Notes: generated by a model from the sequence alone, not told the origin. A DNA stretch of 6,555 bases from DASUMP01 sp036277635 (GCA_036277635.1 DASUMP010000251.1:1-6555); one strand, 5' to 3'. Positions 1 to 5,945 are shown, counted from the first letter of the stretch. Numbers and translations: made by a program.

Positions 1-554
1 AGCTCGTCGACGACGACGTAGCGCAGCCGCATCAGGAAGGTCGCCCACCGCTGGTGCGACGGCAGGATCCCCATGTGCAGCATCTCGGGGTTGGTGAGGA
101 GCACGTTCGCGTTCTTGCGCGCCCACGCGCGGTCGTCGGGCGCGGTGTCGCCGTCGTAAGTGACCGCACGCAGGCCGGGCACGAGCCACGAGCGCAGCGC
201 GCGCACCTGGTCCTGCGCGAGCGCCTTGGTCGGGAAGATCAGCAGCGCGGTGTCGCGACGTTCGGCGACGACCGACTCGACGATCGGCACCTGGTAACAC
301 AACGACTTGCCCGACGCGGTGCCGGTGGCGAGCACGACGCTGCGGCCGTCGCGCAGCGCGTCGATGCCGTGCGCCTGGTGCGCGTAGAGCTGCTCGATGC
401 GCCGGCTGCGCAGCCGCGCTTCCACGTCGATGTGGATCGGCTCGCGCGTCGTCGCGTAGCGCGCCGCGCGCGCCGGCAGCACTTCTTGGTGGACGAGGCG
501 CTCCCACGCCCACGGCTCGGCTCCGAGGGCGTCGAGCGTGTCGCGCGCGTCCAC
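1..554 (-). CDS. DEAD/DEAH-box helicase, YprA/MrfA (Hrq1-like) type, N-terminal part
   Basis: Only the first 184 residues are present; the gene continues past the left edge. Visible superfamily 2 helicase elements are a Q-motif-like YAHQ (residues 57-60), Walker A with the sequence ATGTASGKS (76-84), motif Ia PTKALAQDQ (109-117), motif Ib TNPEMLH (154-160) and the beginning of the DEAH-like box VVVDEL just at the edge. The GTASGKS Walker A and the following LCYQVP are typical of the YprA/MrfA/Hrq1 group, whose members are 3'-5' DNA helicases; B. subtilis MrfA acts in mitomycin C damage repair. The GTG start at 554 is the only start codon between the in-frame stop at 561-563 and the conserved N-terminal region. 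It lacks a clear ribosome binding site, but it lies 6 bases after the LCP stop, so translation is probably coupled. The C-terminal DUF1998 and cysteine cluster expected for this group cannot be checked. Group assignment rests on motif style; a different SF2 subfamily is possible. Confidence 0.87.
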   Translation of the reverse strand, partial: MDARDTLDALGAEPWAWERLVHQEVLPARAARYATTREPIHIDVEARLRSRRIEQLYAHQAHGIDALRDGRSVVLATGTASGKSLCYQVPIVESVVAERRDTALLIFPTKALAQDQVRALRSWLVPGLRAVTYDGDTAPDDRAWARKNANVLLTNPEMLHMGILPSHQRWATFLMRLRYVVVDE

Positions 555-560
555 CCGACG

Positions 561-1490
561 TCAGTGCTGCTGGAGGACGGCGTCGTCGGCGAAGTCGGCG
601 TACAGCGAGCGGGCGTCGGCGGTCGGCGCGAGGCCTCCTGAGCACCCGCCGCCGCCTGTGGATCCCGTCACGTTGCGCACTTTCGCCGGATCCATGCGGA
701 ACGCCAGGCGCCCGAGGTGGTACAGGTCGTTCAGGCCCACGCCGTCGAGCTGCGCGTGCCGCCCGAGCAGCGCGAGGAGCCGCATCTGTCCGGTCGGGCT
801 GTCGGCGGTCTCGTGCAGCTCACGGAACGCCGACCAGATCAGGTGGCCCTGGTTCGTCGTGCGCGCGAGGTCACCGCTCGGGAAGTCGTAGCGGTTCCGC
901 GAGAACGCGAGCGCCTGCACGCCGTTCATCTTCGTGACGCCGGGCTGGAAGCTCGCGCCCGACTGCGGGTCGTCGTGCGCGGTCGGCACGTCGACGGTCA
1001 CGCCGCCCACGCCATCGACGAGGTGTTGGAACCCCGAGAAGTTCACCGAGATCGCGTAGCTCACGTCGACGCCGAGCAGGTTGCCGAGCACGTCGGCCTG
1101 CAGACCCGGACCGCCGACGGTGTGCGCGGTGTTGATCTTCGTGAACCCCGCGCCGGGCACGTCGACGCACATGTCGCGCGGGACGTTGACGATCGTGGCC
1201 TGACCGAGCGCGGGGTTGACGCCGAGCACGTGGAGCGCGTCGCCCCGTTGACCGCTCACGCCGGGTCGCTCGTCGTTGCCGATGAGCGCGATGAAGAACG
1301 GTGCCGACGGATCGCGCGCGACGTCGGCGCGCGCGACCTTCTCCACCGCGAACCAGACGTCGCCCGACGCGACCGGGATCCGGATGCCGGCGAGCCACGC
1401 CGACGCGAGCCCGGCCGCCGCGAGCGCGAGCACCACGACGAGGCTCGCGCCCACCGTCACCACCCGGCGCACGACCCGGCGGGCGTTCAC
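561..1490 (-). CDS. LytR-CpsA-Psr (LCP) family cell-wall glycopolymer ligase
   Basis: This 309-residue protein has a short basic cytoplasmic tail, one membrane helix (about residues 12-34) and an extracytoplasmic LCP domain (about 63-275). LCP enzymes transfer glycopolymers from polyprenyl-phosphate carriers to peptidoglycan; in actinobacteria this includes arabinogalactan-type or teichoic-like polymers. Family hallmarks seen are FIALIGNDERPG (66-77), QRGD (R82, D84), VPRD (R105), TKINTAHTVGGP (117-128), SRNR (R198, R200) and R210 with Q214. The spacings R82-D84-R105 and R198-R200-R210-Q214 match those I recall for the pyrophosphate/Mg2+-binding residues of pneumococcal Cps2A, so it looks catalytically intact. 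It contains exactly two cysteines, C108 and C283, both predicted extracellular. The GTG start is supported by GAGGA six bases upstream and by the 4-base overlap with the lipoprotein gene stop. Earlier in-frame starts would run over the lipoprotein gene. The polymer substrate cannot be told from the sequence. Confidence 0.92.
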   Translation of the reverse strand: MNARRVVRRVVTVGASLVVVLALAAAGLASAWLAGIRIPVASGDVWFAVEKVARADVARDPSAPFFIALIGNDERPGVSGQRGDALHVLGVNPALGQATIVNVPRDMCVDVPGAGFTKINTAHTVGGPGLQADVLGNLLGVDVSYAISVNFSGFQHLVDGVGGVTVDVPTAHDDPQSGASFQPGVTKMNGVQALAFSRNRYDFPSGDLARTTNQGHLIWSAFRELHETADSPTGQMRLLALLGRHAQLDGVGLNDLYHLGRLAFRMDPAKVRNVTGSTGGGGCSGGLAPTADARSLYADFADDAVLQQH

Positions 1491-2176
1491 GTGGCGTCCT
1501 CGGTGCCGGCGGTCGCCGTCGTCGACGTCGGCGCCGCGTCGATGCCCCGACGGGTCGCCGACACGTCGTACGCGGTGACGAGCCACTCGCCGCCGGTGCG
1601 CTCGAAGGTGAGCTCGACGACGCGGCCCACCGCGACCGGTCCGCCGTCGGTCTCGGCCGCGATGCGGGCCCGGAACGCGGCGATCACGATCAGTGGCGTG
1701 CCGTCGGCGGCGACGAGCGCGTCGAGCGCGACCGGCGACGTCGTGAGCGTGGGGGTCTCGGTCGCCGCGGGGATGCCGTCGTCGGTGAGCGCGCCGTGGT
1801 CGCGGCCGCCCGCCTCCACCAGCGGTTGCAACGCCGGCGCGAAGAGCGGGGCGAAGCGGTCGCCGACCTCCCCGCGCGCGAACGGCGACACGATCGCGCT
1901 CTGCACGTAGCGCTCGGCCCCGGCCATCGCGGCCCGGGCCGCCGCGTCGGGGAGCACGGCGCCGTCGGCCACGCCGAAGACGGTGACCGGACCCCGCTCG
2001 AGCGCGACGTCGACGCCCTCGACCCGGCCGGTCGTGGGTGCGCTCGACTCGGGGTCGTCGGAGTCGTCGCCGCTGCACGCGCCGAGCCCGAGCGTCACGA
2101 CGGCGACGGCGGTGAGCACGGCGATGCGGCGGCGGCGGGCGTCGGGGCGCGTCAGCGGCGCGCGGAGGGATCGCAT
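1487..2176 (-). CDS. predicted lipoprotein of unknown function
   Basis: This 229-residue protein starts with a basic N-region (RRRR at 14-17), a hydrophobic core (18-30) and a lipobox-like LGAC ending at C34, followed by an acidic, low-complexity linker (SGDDSDDPESS). This is a standard lipoprotein signal, so the mature protein should be lipid-anchored on the outer face of the membrane. The rest has one compact domain (about 50-210): a helical stretch around AERYVQSAIVSPF (87-99), then two strand-like segments, PLIVIAAFRARIA (161-173) and VVELTFERTGGEWLVTAYDV (186-205). The last strands resemble the edge of an NTF2-like or Mce-associated fold, but that is only an impression and I recognise no named family. 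The C-terminal tail is Thr/Ala rich. It is the first gene of the operon and overlaps the LCP gene by four bases (GTGA), which suggests a role beside the LCP ligase in envelope assembly (inference). ATG at 2176 is the only start that keeps the whole signal peptide. Confidence 0.8.
   Translation of the reverse strand: MRSLRAPLTRPDARRRRIAVLTAVAVVTLGLGACSGDDSDDPESSAPTTGRVEGVDVALERGPVTVFGVADGAVLPDAAARAAMAGAERYVQSAIVSPFARGEVGDRFAPLFAPALQPLVEAGGRDHGALTDDGIPAATETPTLTTSPVALDALVAADGTPLIVIAAFRARIAAETDGGPVAVGRVVELTFERTGGEWLVTAYDVSATRRGIDAAPTSTTATAGTEDAT
1497..1501 (-). promoter_or_regulatory. ribosome binding site of the LCP gene
   Basis: GAGGA on the minus strand, six bases before the GTG at 1490 and inside the last codons of the lipoprotein gene. 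It supports the short 309-residue LCP start and coupled translation with the gene upstream. Confidence 0.6.
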
Positions 2177-2191
2177 CGGTCCGCGACGGTA

Positions 2192-2205
2192 GGGTGCGCG
2201 CACCC
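2192..2205. promoter_or_regulatory. perfect 14-bp palindrome in divergent promoter spacer (candidate operator)
   Basis: GGGTGCG followed directly by its reverse complement CGCACCC sits in the 51-base spacer between the divergent lipoprotein (start 2176) and OB-fold (start 2228) genes. On the plus strand a TAGGGT (2190-2195) could be a -10 element for the OB-fold gene. On the minus strand TACCGT (2191-2186) could be a -10 element for the lipoprotein operon with a very short leader. No good -35 is seen for either. An operator that controls both promoters is plausible but not proven; GC-rich palindromes also arise by chance. Confidence 0.35.
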
Positions 2206-2227
2206 CGATCCGGAAAGCGGGTCGCCG

Positions 2228-2578
2228 ATGGCGCTCAAGAAGCTCGTGGACCGGCTGACCAAGCCGGTCGAGCAGCTCGACAAGGAGCAGCTCGACACGT
2301 TCTGCCGCAACCTGGGTCTCGCGCCGCTCGACGAGGTTGCGGCGCGCCGTCCGGTGCGAGTGGGCGGTGAGGTGCGATCGGTCCGCATCGTGCCCCGCGC
2401 CGGCGCCGACGCGCTCGAGGTGACCGTGAGCGACGGGCGCGGTGCCGTCACCGCCGTGTTCCTCGGCCGGCGCAAGATCCTCGGGATCTCGCCGGGCCGT
2501 CGCATCGCGCTCGAAGGCGTGATCGCCCGTGACGGTCGCCAGCAACTGATCTACAACCCGCTGTACACGCTGCTCTGA
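2228..2578 (+). CDS. small OB-fold nucleic-acid-binding domain protein (Rv2694c-like)
   Basis: This 116-residue protein has an N-terminal amphipathic helical part (1-35, LTKPVEQLDKEQLDTF) followed by an OB-fold barrel of the tRNA_anti-codon type (about 42-116). The strands are visible as RVGGEVRSVRIVP, LEVTVSDGRGAVTAVFLGR, GRRIALEGVIARDGRQQLIYNP. Such OB folds usually bind single-stranded nucleic acid, but no catalytic domain is attached and the cellular role is not known. In mycobacteria, as I recall, a protein of this kind (Rv2694c) lies beside ceoB/ceoC in the same relative orientation, so the linkage is old. Start: ATG at 2228 with GGAAAG at 2212-2217 as a weak ribosome binding site. The reading frame stays open far upstream, but that part is antisense to the lipoprotein gene. 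It converges with ceoC, leaving 20 bases between stops. Confidence 0.87.
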   Translation: MALKKLVDRLTKPVEQLDKEQLDTFCRNLGLAPLDEVAARRPVRVGGEVRSVRIVPRAGADALEVTVSDGRGAVTAVFLGRRKILGISPGRRIALEGVIARDGRQQLIYNPLYTLL

Positions 2579-2594
2579 CGCCGCCCGCGCGGCG
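2579..2594. terminator. candidate bidirectional GC hairpin between convergent genes
   Basis: CGCCGC (2579-2584), a four-base loop CCGC and GCGGCG (2589-2594) form a perfect 6-bp stem directly after the OB-fold stop and just before the ceoC stop. There is no T-tract on either side, so if it ends transcription it is not a classic intrinsic terminator. Confidence 0.33.
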
Positions 2595-2598
2595 CCGC

Positions 2599-3279
2599 TC
2601 ACCGCGGCGGTGGGGCGTCGCCACCGGCCAGGATGTGGCGGACGTCTTCTTCGGACTCGGCGGTGACCATCGCGAGCACCTCGTCGCCGGCTTCGAAGAT
2701 CGTGTCGCCGCGCGGCATCACCACGTGCTCGTCGCGCAACACCGCGACGATCGTCGCGTCGCGCGGGATCGGCAGGTCCTTGAGCGCTTGATCGATCGCC
2801 GGCGAGTTGTCGGCGAGCGTCATCTCGACGAGCCGGACGCGCCCGCCTTCGAACTGCAGGATCCGCACCAGGTGACCGACCGAGACCGCCTCCTCGACGA
2901 GCGCGGTCACGAGGTGCGGGGTCGACACCGACAGGTCGACGCCCCAGTTCTCGTTGAACAGCCACGCGTTCTTCGGGTGGTTCACGCGCGCGATCACGCG
3001 CGGCACCGCGAACTCCTGCTTGGCGAGCAGGGAGAACACGAGGTTGTCTTCGTCGTCGCCGGTGGCCGCGACCGCGACGTCGCAGGCTTCGATGTGCGCC
3101 TCGCGCAGCGAGCTCACTTCGCACGCGTCGGCGATGTGCCACTCGACGCCGTCGCTCACCGCGGACCGGCTCGCGACGTCGCGGTCTTGCTCGATGAGGA
3201 GCACCTCGTGCCCCGCGTCGCGCAGGTCGTTGGCGATGTACACGCCGACCGCGCCCGCCCCCGCGATCGCCACCCGCAT
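2599..3279 (-). CDS. ceoC: TrkA-family potassium uptake regulator, RCK protein CeoC-like
   Basis: This 226-residue cytosolic protein has one RCK_N Rossmann domain (1 to about 118) and one RCK_C domain (about 137-218). Seen are the dinucleotide loop GAGAVG (7-12), the acidic residue E30 at the end of strand 2 (NAD(H) preference), ATGDDEDN (72-79), RVIARVNHPKN (94-104), and STPHLVTALVEEAVSVGHL (119-137) leading into RCK_C. These stretches closely follow M. tuberculosis CeoC as I remember it. RCK proteins bind NAD(H) and other ligands and gate K+ channels or transporters. Here the two RCK units that form one chain in E. coli TrkA are split over two genes. The ATG overlaps the ceoB stop by one base (TGATG) and has GGAGGA six bases upstream, so both proteins are likely made together in similar amounts. 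No TrkH/TrkG partner is encoded in the window; the nearby KimA-like permease is a candidate partner (inference). Confidence 0.93.
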   Translation of the reverse strand: MRVAIAGAGAVGVYIANDLRDAGHEVLLIEQDRDVASRSAVSDGVEWHIADACEVSSLREAHIEACDVAVAATGDDEDNLVFSLLAKQEFAVPRVIARVNHPKNAWLFNENWGVDLSVSTPHLVTALVEEAVSVGHLVRILQFEGGRVRLVEMTLADNSPAIDQALKDLPIPRDATIVAVLRDEHVVMPRGDTIFEAGDEVLAMVTAESEEDVRHILAGGDAPPPR

Positions 3280-3941
3280 CAGTGGTCCTCCGGGTGCTCG
3301 AGTCGGTGGGTGAGGTCGTCGAGCGCCTCGACCATGGCCACGAAGTGCACGAGGTCGCCCTCCTGACCGATGGTGGCGTCGTCGACGAGGCGGGCTTCGC
3401 CGAAACGGGTGACCGCCGTGATCCAGAACCGACCCGGCTCGTCGAGCTTCGAGAGCTTCACACCGACCGACGCCGCCGGGAGCATCCGCTGGACCAGGCA
3501 CACCTGACCGCTCGGGTCGACCCAGTCGTGGGCGTGCTCGGCCGCCGGGACGAGGCGCCGGAGCACCTGGTCGGTGGTCCACGCGACCGTGGCGACGGTG
3601 GAGATGCCGAGCCGCTGGTAGATCAGCGCCCGGCGGGGGTCGTAGATGCGGGCGACGACGCGCTCGATCCCGTAGGTCTCCCGGGCGATCCGGGCGCACA
3701 AGATGTTGGAGTTGTCGCCGCTCGTGACCGCCGCCACCGCGTCGGCGTGGCCGATGCCGGCGGCGTCGAGGTGGTCGCGGTCGAAGCCGAAGCCGACGAC
3801 CCGGTCGCCGTCGAAGCCCGGGGGGAGGCGCCCGAACGCTTTCGCGTTCTTGTCGATCACCGCGACGGTGTGGCCGGCGGCGGCGAGCGCGGTGGCCAGC
3901 TCGCTGCCGACCCGACCGCATCCGACGACGACAACGTGCAC
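3279..3941 (-). CDS. ceoB: TrkA-family potassium uptake regulator, RCK protein CeoB-like
   Basis: This 220-residue protein is the first gene of the two-gene RCK operon. The RCK_N Rossmann domain shows GCGRVG (7-12), D30 ending strand 2 (NAD-type), FGFDRDHL (51-58), SGDNSNI (74-80), ARETYGIERVVARIYDPRRA (86-105) and TVAWTTDQ (118-125). These agree with M. tuberculosis CeoB from memory. The C-terminal half (about 140-210) is a divergent RCK_C with strands QVCLVQRML and FWITAVTRFGEARLV; it is less canonical than that of CeoC. The start is GTG at 3941, with GGGAGG five bases upstream (3947-3952), the best ribosome binding site in the window. With CeoC it would form the cytosolic RCK assembly that controls K+ flux. 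Transcription is divergent from the permease gene across a 137-base spacer. Confidence 0.93.
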   Translation of the reverse strand: MHVVVVGCGRVGSELATALAAAGHTVAVIDKNAKAFGRLPPGFDGDRVVGFGFDRDHLDAAGIGHADAVAAVTSGDNSNILCARIARETYGIERVVARIYDPRRALIYQRLGISTVATVAWTTDQVLRRLVPAAEHAHDWVDPSGQVCLVQRMLPAASVGVKLSKLDEPGRFWITAVTRFGEARLVDDATIGQEGDLVHFVAMVEALDDLTHRLEHPEDH

Positions 3942-3946
3942 CCGCG

Positions 3947-3952
3947 CCTCCC
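3947..3952 (-). promoter_or_regulatory. strong ribosome binding site of ceoB
   Basis: GGGAGG on the minus strand, five bases before the GTG at 3941. It decides the GTG start. The longer frame upstream has no conserved sequence. Confidence 0.7.
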
Positions 3953-3971
3953 GGCTGATGGACGGCGGCCG

Positions 3972-3977
3972 AGCCTA
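3972..3977 (-). promoter_or_regulatory. candidate -10 element for ceoB-ceoC
   Basis: TAGGCT on the minus strand fits the TANNNT pattern of actinobacterial housekeeping promoters and would place the transcript start about 25 bases before the ceoB GTG. The hexamer 17 bases further upstream is GACGCA, a poor -35. Weak evidence. Confidence 0.25.
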
Positions 3978-4006
3978 CTGTCCGCATCCCGCGGTGCGTC
4001 GACGCT

Positions 4007-4023
4007 CCGGTCGCCGCGACCGG
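4007..4023. promoter_or_regulatory. perfect inverted repeat between ceoB and the permease gene (candidate operator)
   Basis: CCGGTCG (4007-4013), spacer CCG, CGACCGG (4017-4023): seven-base perfect arms with a three-base centre. It lies 65 bases from the ceoB start and 55 bases from the permease GTG, inside the only non-coding DNA that could hold both promoters. It could be bound by a dimeric regulator or form a hairpin in the permease leader. Its sequence differs from the palindrome at 2192-2205. Confidence 0.35.
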
Positions 4024-4061
4024 CGGCGGCGGTGGCATGCTCGCGGCCCACGCGGCACGAG

Positions 4062-4067
4062 AGAGGG
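4062..4067 (+). promoter_or_regulatory. probable ribosome binding site of the KimA-like gene
   Basis: AGAGGG, eleven bases before the GTG at 4079. The spacing is longer than ideal, but no better site precedes the alternative ATG at 4037, which is preceded only by GC repeats. Confidence 0.45.
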
Positions 4068-4078
4068 CGGCGCGCGAC

Positions 4079-5935
4079 GTGTTGCAGGTGCTGAAGAGGA
4101 TCTTCGTCGGTCGCCCGATCGCGACCTCCGAGCAGGAGCACCAACGCATCTCGAAGAAGGTCGCGCTCGCGGTGTTCTCCTCCGACGCCATCTCGTCGAC
4201 CGCGTACGCGACCGAGGAGATCTTGTTCGTCGCTGCGTTGGGCGCGTCGAGCCTCGCGCTCGGCCTCGACGTGCTCGTCCCGATCGCGTTCGCTGTCGCG
4301 ATCCTCTTGACGCTCGTCGCCACGTCGTACCGGCAGACGATCTTCGCCTACCCGAGCGGCGGCGGCTCCTACGTGGTCAGTCGCGAGAACCTCGGCGAGA
4401 TGCCGTCGCTCGTGGCCGGCGCGTCGCTCCTCGTCGACTACATCCTCACCGTCGCGGTGTCGATCTCCGCCGGCGTCGCCGCCATCGTGTCGATGCCCGC
4501 GTTCGAGGGGCTCCGCGACCACCGCGTCGAGCTCGCGCTCGTGCTGATCGCGTTCATCTCGCTCGCGAACCTGCGCGGCGTGAAGGAGTCGGGCCGCCTC
4601 TTCGCCATCCCCACCTACATCTACATCCTCGTCGTGAGCGCGCTCGTCGTCGTCGGGCTCGGCAAGGAGTTCTTCGACTGGTTCGGGGGCATCGACCAGA
4701 TCCACTTCGACGAAGAGGCGTTCGAAGGCACCCGAGAGGCCGGCGGCCAGCTCGGGCTGTTCCTGATCCTGAAGGCGTTCTCGTCGGGTGCCGTCGCCCT
4801 GACCGGTGTCGAGGCGATCTCGAACGGCGTCCCGGCGTTCCGGCGCCCGGAGTCGAAGAACGCGGCCAACACGCTCGTGTGGATGGCCGTGATCCTCGGC
4901 ACCTTGTTCTTCGCGGTCTCGGTGCTCGCCAGCCACCTGCACCCGTTCCCGAGCGAGGAGGAGACCGTCTTCTCGCAGATGGGTCGGGCCGTGTTCGGCG
5001 AAGGCTTCGTGTACGTGGTGCTCCAGGTCGCGACCGCCGGCATCCTCGTGCTCGCCGCGAACACCGCGTACGCCGACTTCCCGCGGCTGTCGTCGATCAT
5101 CGCCCGTGACGGCTACCTGCCGCGTCAGCTCACGAACCGCGGCGACCGCCTCGTGTTCTCGAACGGCATCCTCGTGCTCGCGGTCGCGGCGGGCGCGCTG
5201 ATCGTCGCGTTCGGTGGCATCACCAACGCGTTGATCCCGCTCTACGCGGTCGGCGTGTTCACGTCGTTCACGCTGTCGCAGACCGGCATGGTGCGCCACC
5301 ACTTGAAGCTGCGCGAACCGGGATGGCAGCGCGGCACCGCGATCAACGCGGTCGGTGCGGTGGGGACGCTCGTCGTCCTCGGCATCGTGGCGATCACGAA
5401 GTTCGCTGACGGTGCGTGGGTGCCGCTGATCGTCATCCCGATCATCGTGACGCTGTTCAAGAGCATCAACCGGCACTACCGCTCGGTCGCCGAGGGGCTG
5501 CGCGTCGGACCCGACTACCGGCCGCGGCGGATGAACCACACCGTCATCGTGCTGGTCGGCTCGTTGCACAAGGGCGCGCTCGAAGCGCTGGCCTACGCCA
5601 AGTCGCTCGCGCCGAACCACCTCGTTGCCGTGTCGGTCGTCTCCGACGAAGAGGAGCAGGAGCGCATCGAACGGCAGTGGGCCGAGCGCAAGCTCGACGT
5701 GCCGCTCGAGATCGTGCACTCGCCGTACCGCGAGCTCGCCCGACCCGTCCTGCAGTTCGTGGCCGACATGGAGAGCCGCTACGAGAACGACGTCGTGACC
5801 GTCGTGATCCCCGAGTTCGTCGTGTCGCACTGGTGGTCGCACCTGCTGCACAACCAGAGCGCCCTGTTCCTCAAGGGCCGGCTCCTGTTCCGCAAGGGCA
5901 CCGTCGTCACCTCGGTCCCGTACCACCTCGACTGA
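4079..5935 (+). CDS. KimA-like APC-superfamily permease, probable K+ importer
   Basis: This 618-residue protein has about twelve membrane helices (roughly 28-57, 61-82, 112-138, 150-163, 175-196, 222-248, 264-286, 308-332, 360-379, 382-404, 420-440, 443-461) and a soluble C-terminal domain (about 485-618, USP-like start HTVIVLVGSLHKGALEAL). Helix 1 carries SSDAISSTAYATEE and the loop after helix 2 SYRQTIFAYPSGGGSYVV, both typical of the KimA (YdaO)/KUP-like branch of APC transporters. D36, Y43, D120, Y121, T124, T242, E245 and Y389 sit at the relative spacing I recall for the K+ site of B. subtilis KimA (D36, Y43, D117, Y118, T121, T230, E233, Y377), which supports H+-coupled K+ uptake rather than amino-acid transport. 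Length matches KimA (about 607). The start is placed at GTG 4079, just before LQVLKRIFVGRP, where relatives begin; AGAGGG at 4062-4067 is a slightly distant ribosome binding site. An ATG at 4037 in frame would add 14 unconserved residues. The annotation 'amino acid permease' is likely in databases. Confidence 0.9.
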   Translation: MLQVLKRIFVGRPIATSEQEHQRISKKVALAVFSSDAISSTAYATEEILFVAALGASSLALGLDVLVPIAFAVAILLTLVATSYRQTIFAYPSGGGSYVVSRENLGEMPSLVAGASLLVDYILTVAVSISAGVAAIVSMPAFEGLRDHRVELALVLIAFISLANLRGVKESGRLFAIPTYIYILVVSALVVVGLGKEFFDWFGGIDQIHFDEEAFEGTREAGGQLGLFLILKAFSSGAVALTGVEAISNGVPAFRRPESKNAANTLVWMAVILGTLFFAVSVLASHLHPFPSEEETVFSQMGRAVFGEGFVYVVLQVATAGILVLAANTAYADFPRLSSIIARDGYLPRQLTNRGDRLVFSNGILVLAVAAGALIVAFGGITNALIPLYAVGVFTSFTLSQTGMVRHHLKLREPGWQRGTAINAVGAVGTLVVLGIVAITKFADGAWVPLIVIPIIVTLFKSINRHYRSVAEGLRVGPDYRPRRMNHTVIVLVGSLHKGALEALAYAKSLAPNHLVAVSVVSDEEEQERIERQWAERKLDVPLEIVHSPYRELARPVLQFVADMESRYENDVVTVVIPEFVVSHWWSHLLHNQSALFLKGRLLFRKGTVVTSVPYHLD

Positions 5936-5945
5936 GCCCGCCCGC

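Noticed and set aside
717..1910. 397-residue plus-strand frame across the LCP and lipoprotein genes
   Set aside because: Low-complexity Arg/His/Val composition, no motif; the opposite strand holds conserved LCP motifs and a lipoprotein signal.
1301..2227. Upstream extension of the OB-fold frame (total 425 residues)
   Set aside because: The extra part is Arg-rich and antisense to the lipoprotein and LCP genes. Conserved sequence begins at the ATG at 2228.
4037..4078. ATG start 14 codons upstream for the permease
   Set aside because: The added residues look unlike the N-termini of relatives and the ATG has only GC repeats before it; GTG 4079 fits better. This remains a minor alternative.
3942..4078. 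c-di-AMP (ydaO-type) riboswitch before the KimA-like gene
   Set aside because: Firmicute kimA genes carry one, but the spacer here is 137 bases shared by two divergent genes and I see none of the conserved elements of that riboswitch class. A covariance search would settle it.
3280..4323. Upstream extension of the ceoC frame (total 574 residues)
   Set aside because: It overlaps ceoB in another frame. The Rossmann start MRVAIAGAGAVG and a good ribosome binding site fix the ATG at 3279.
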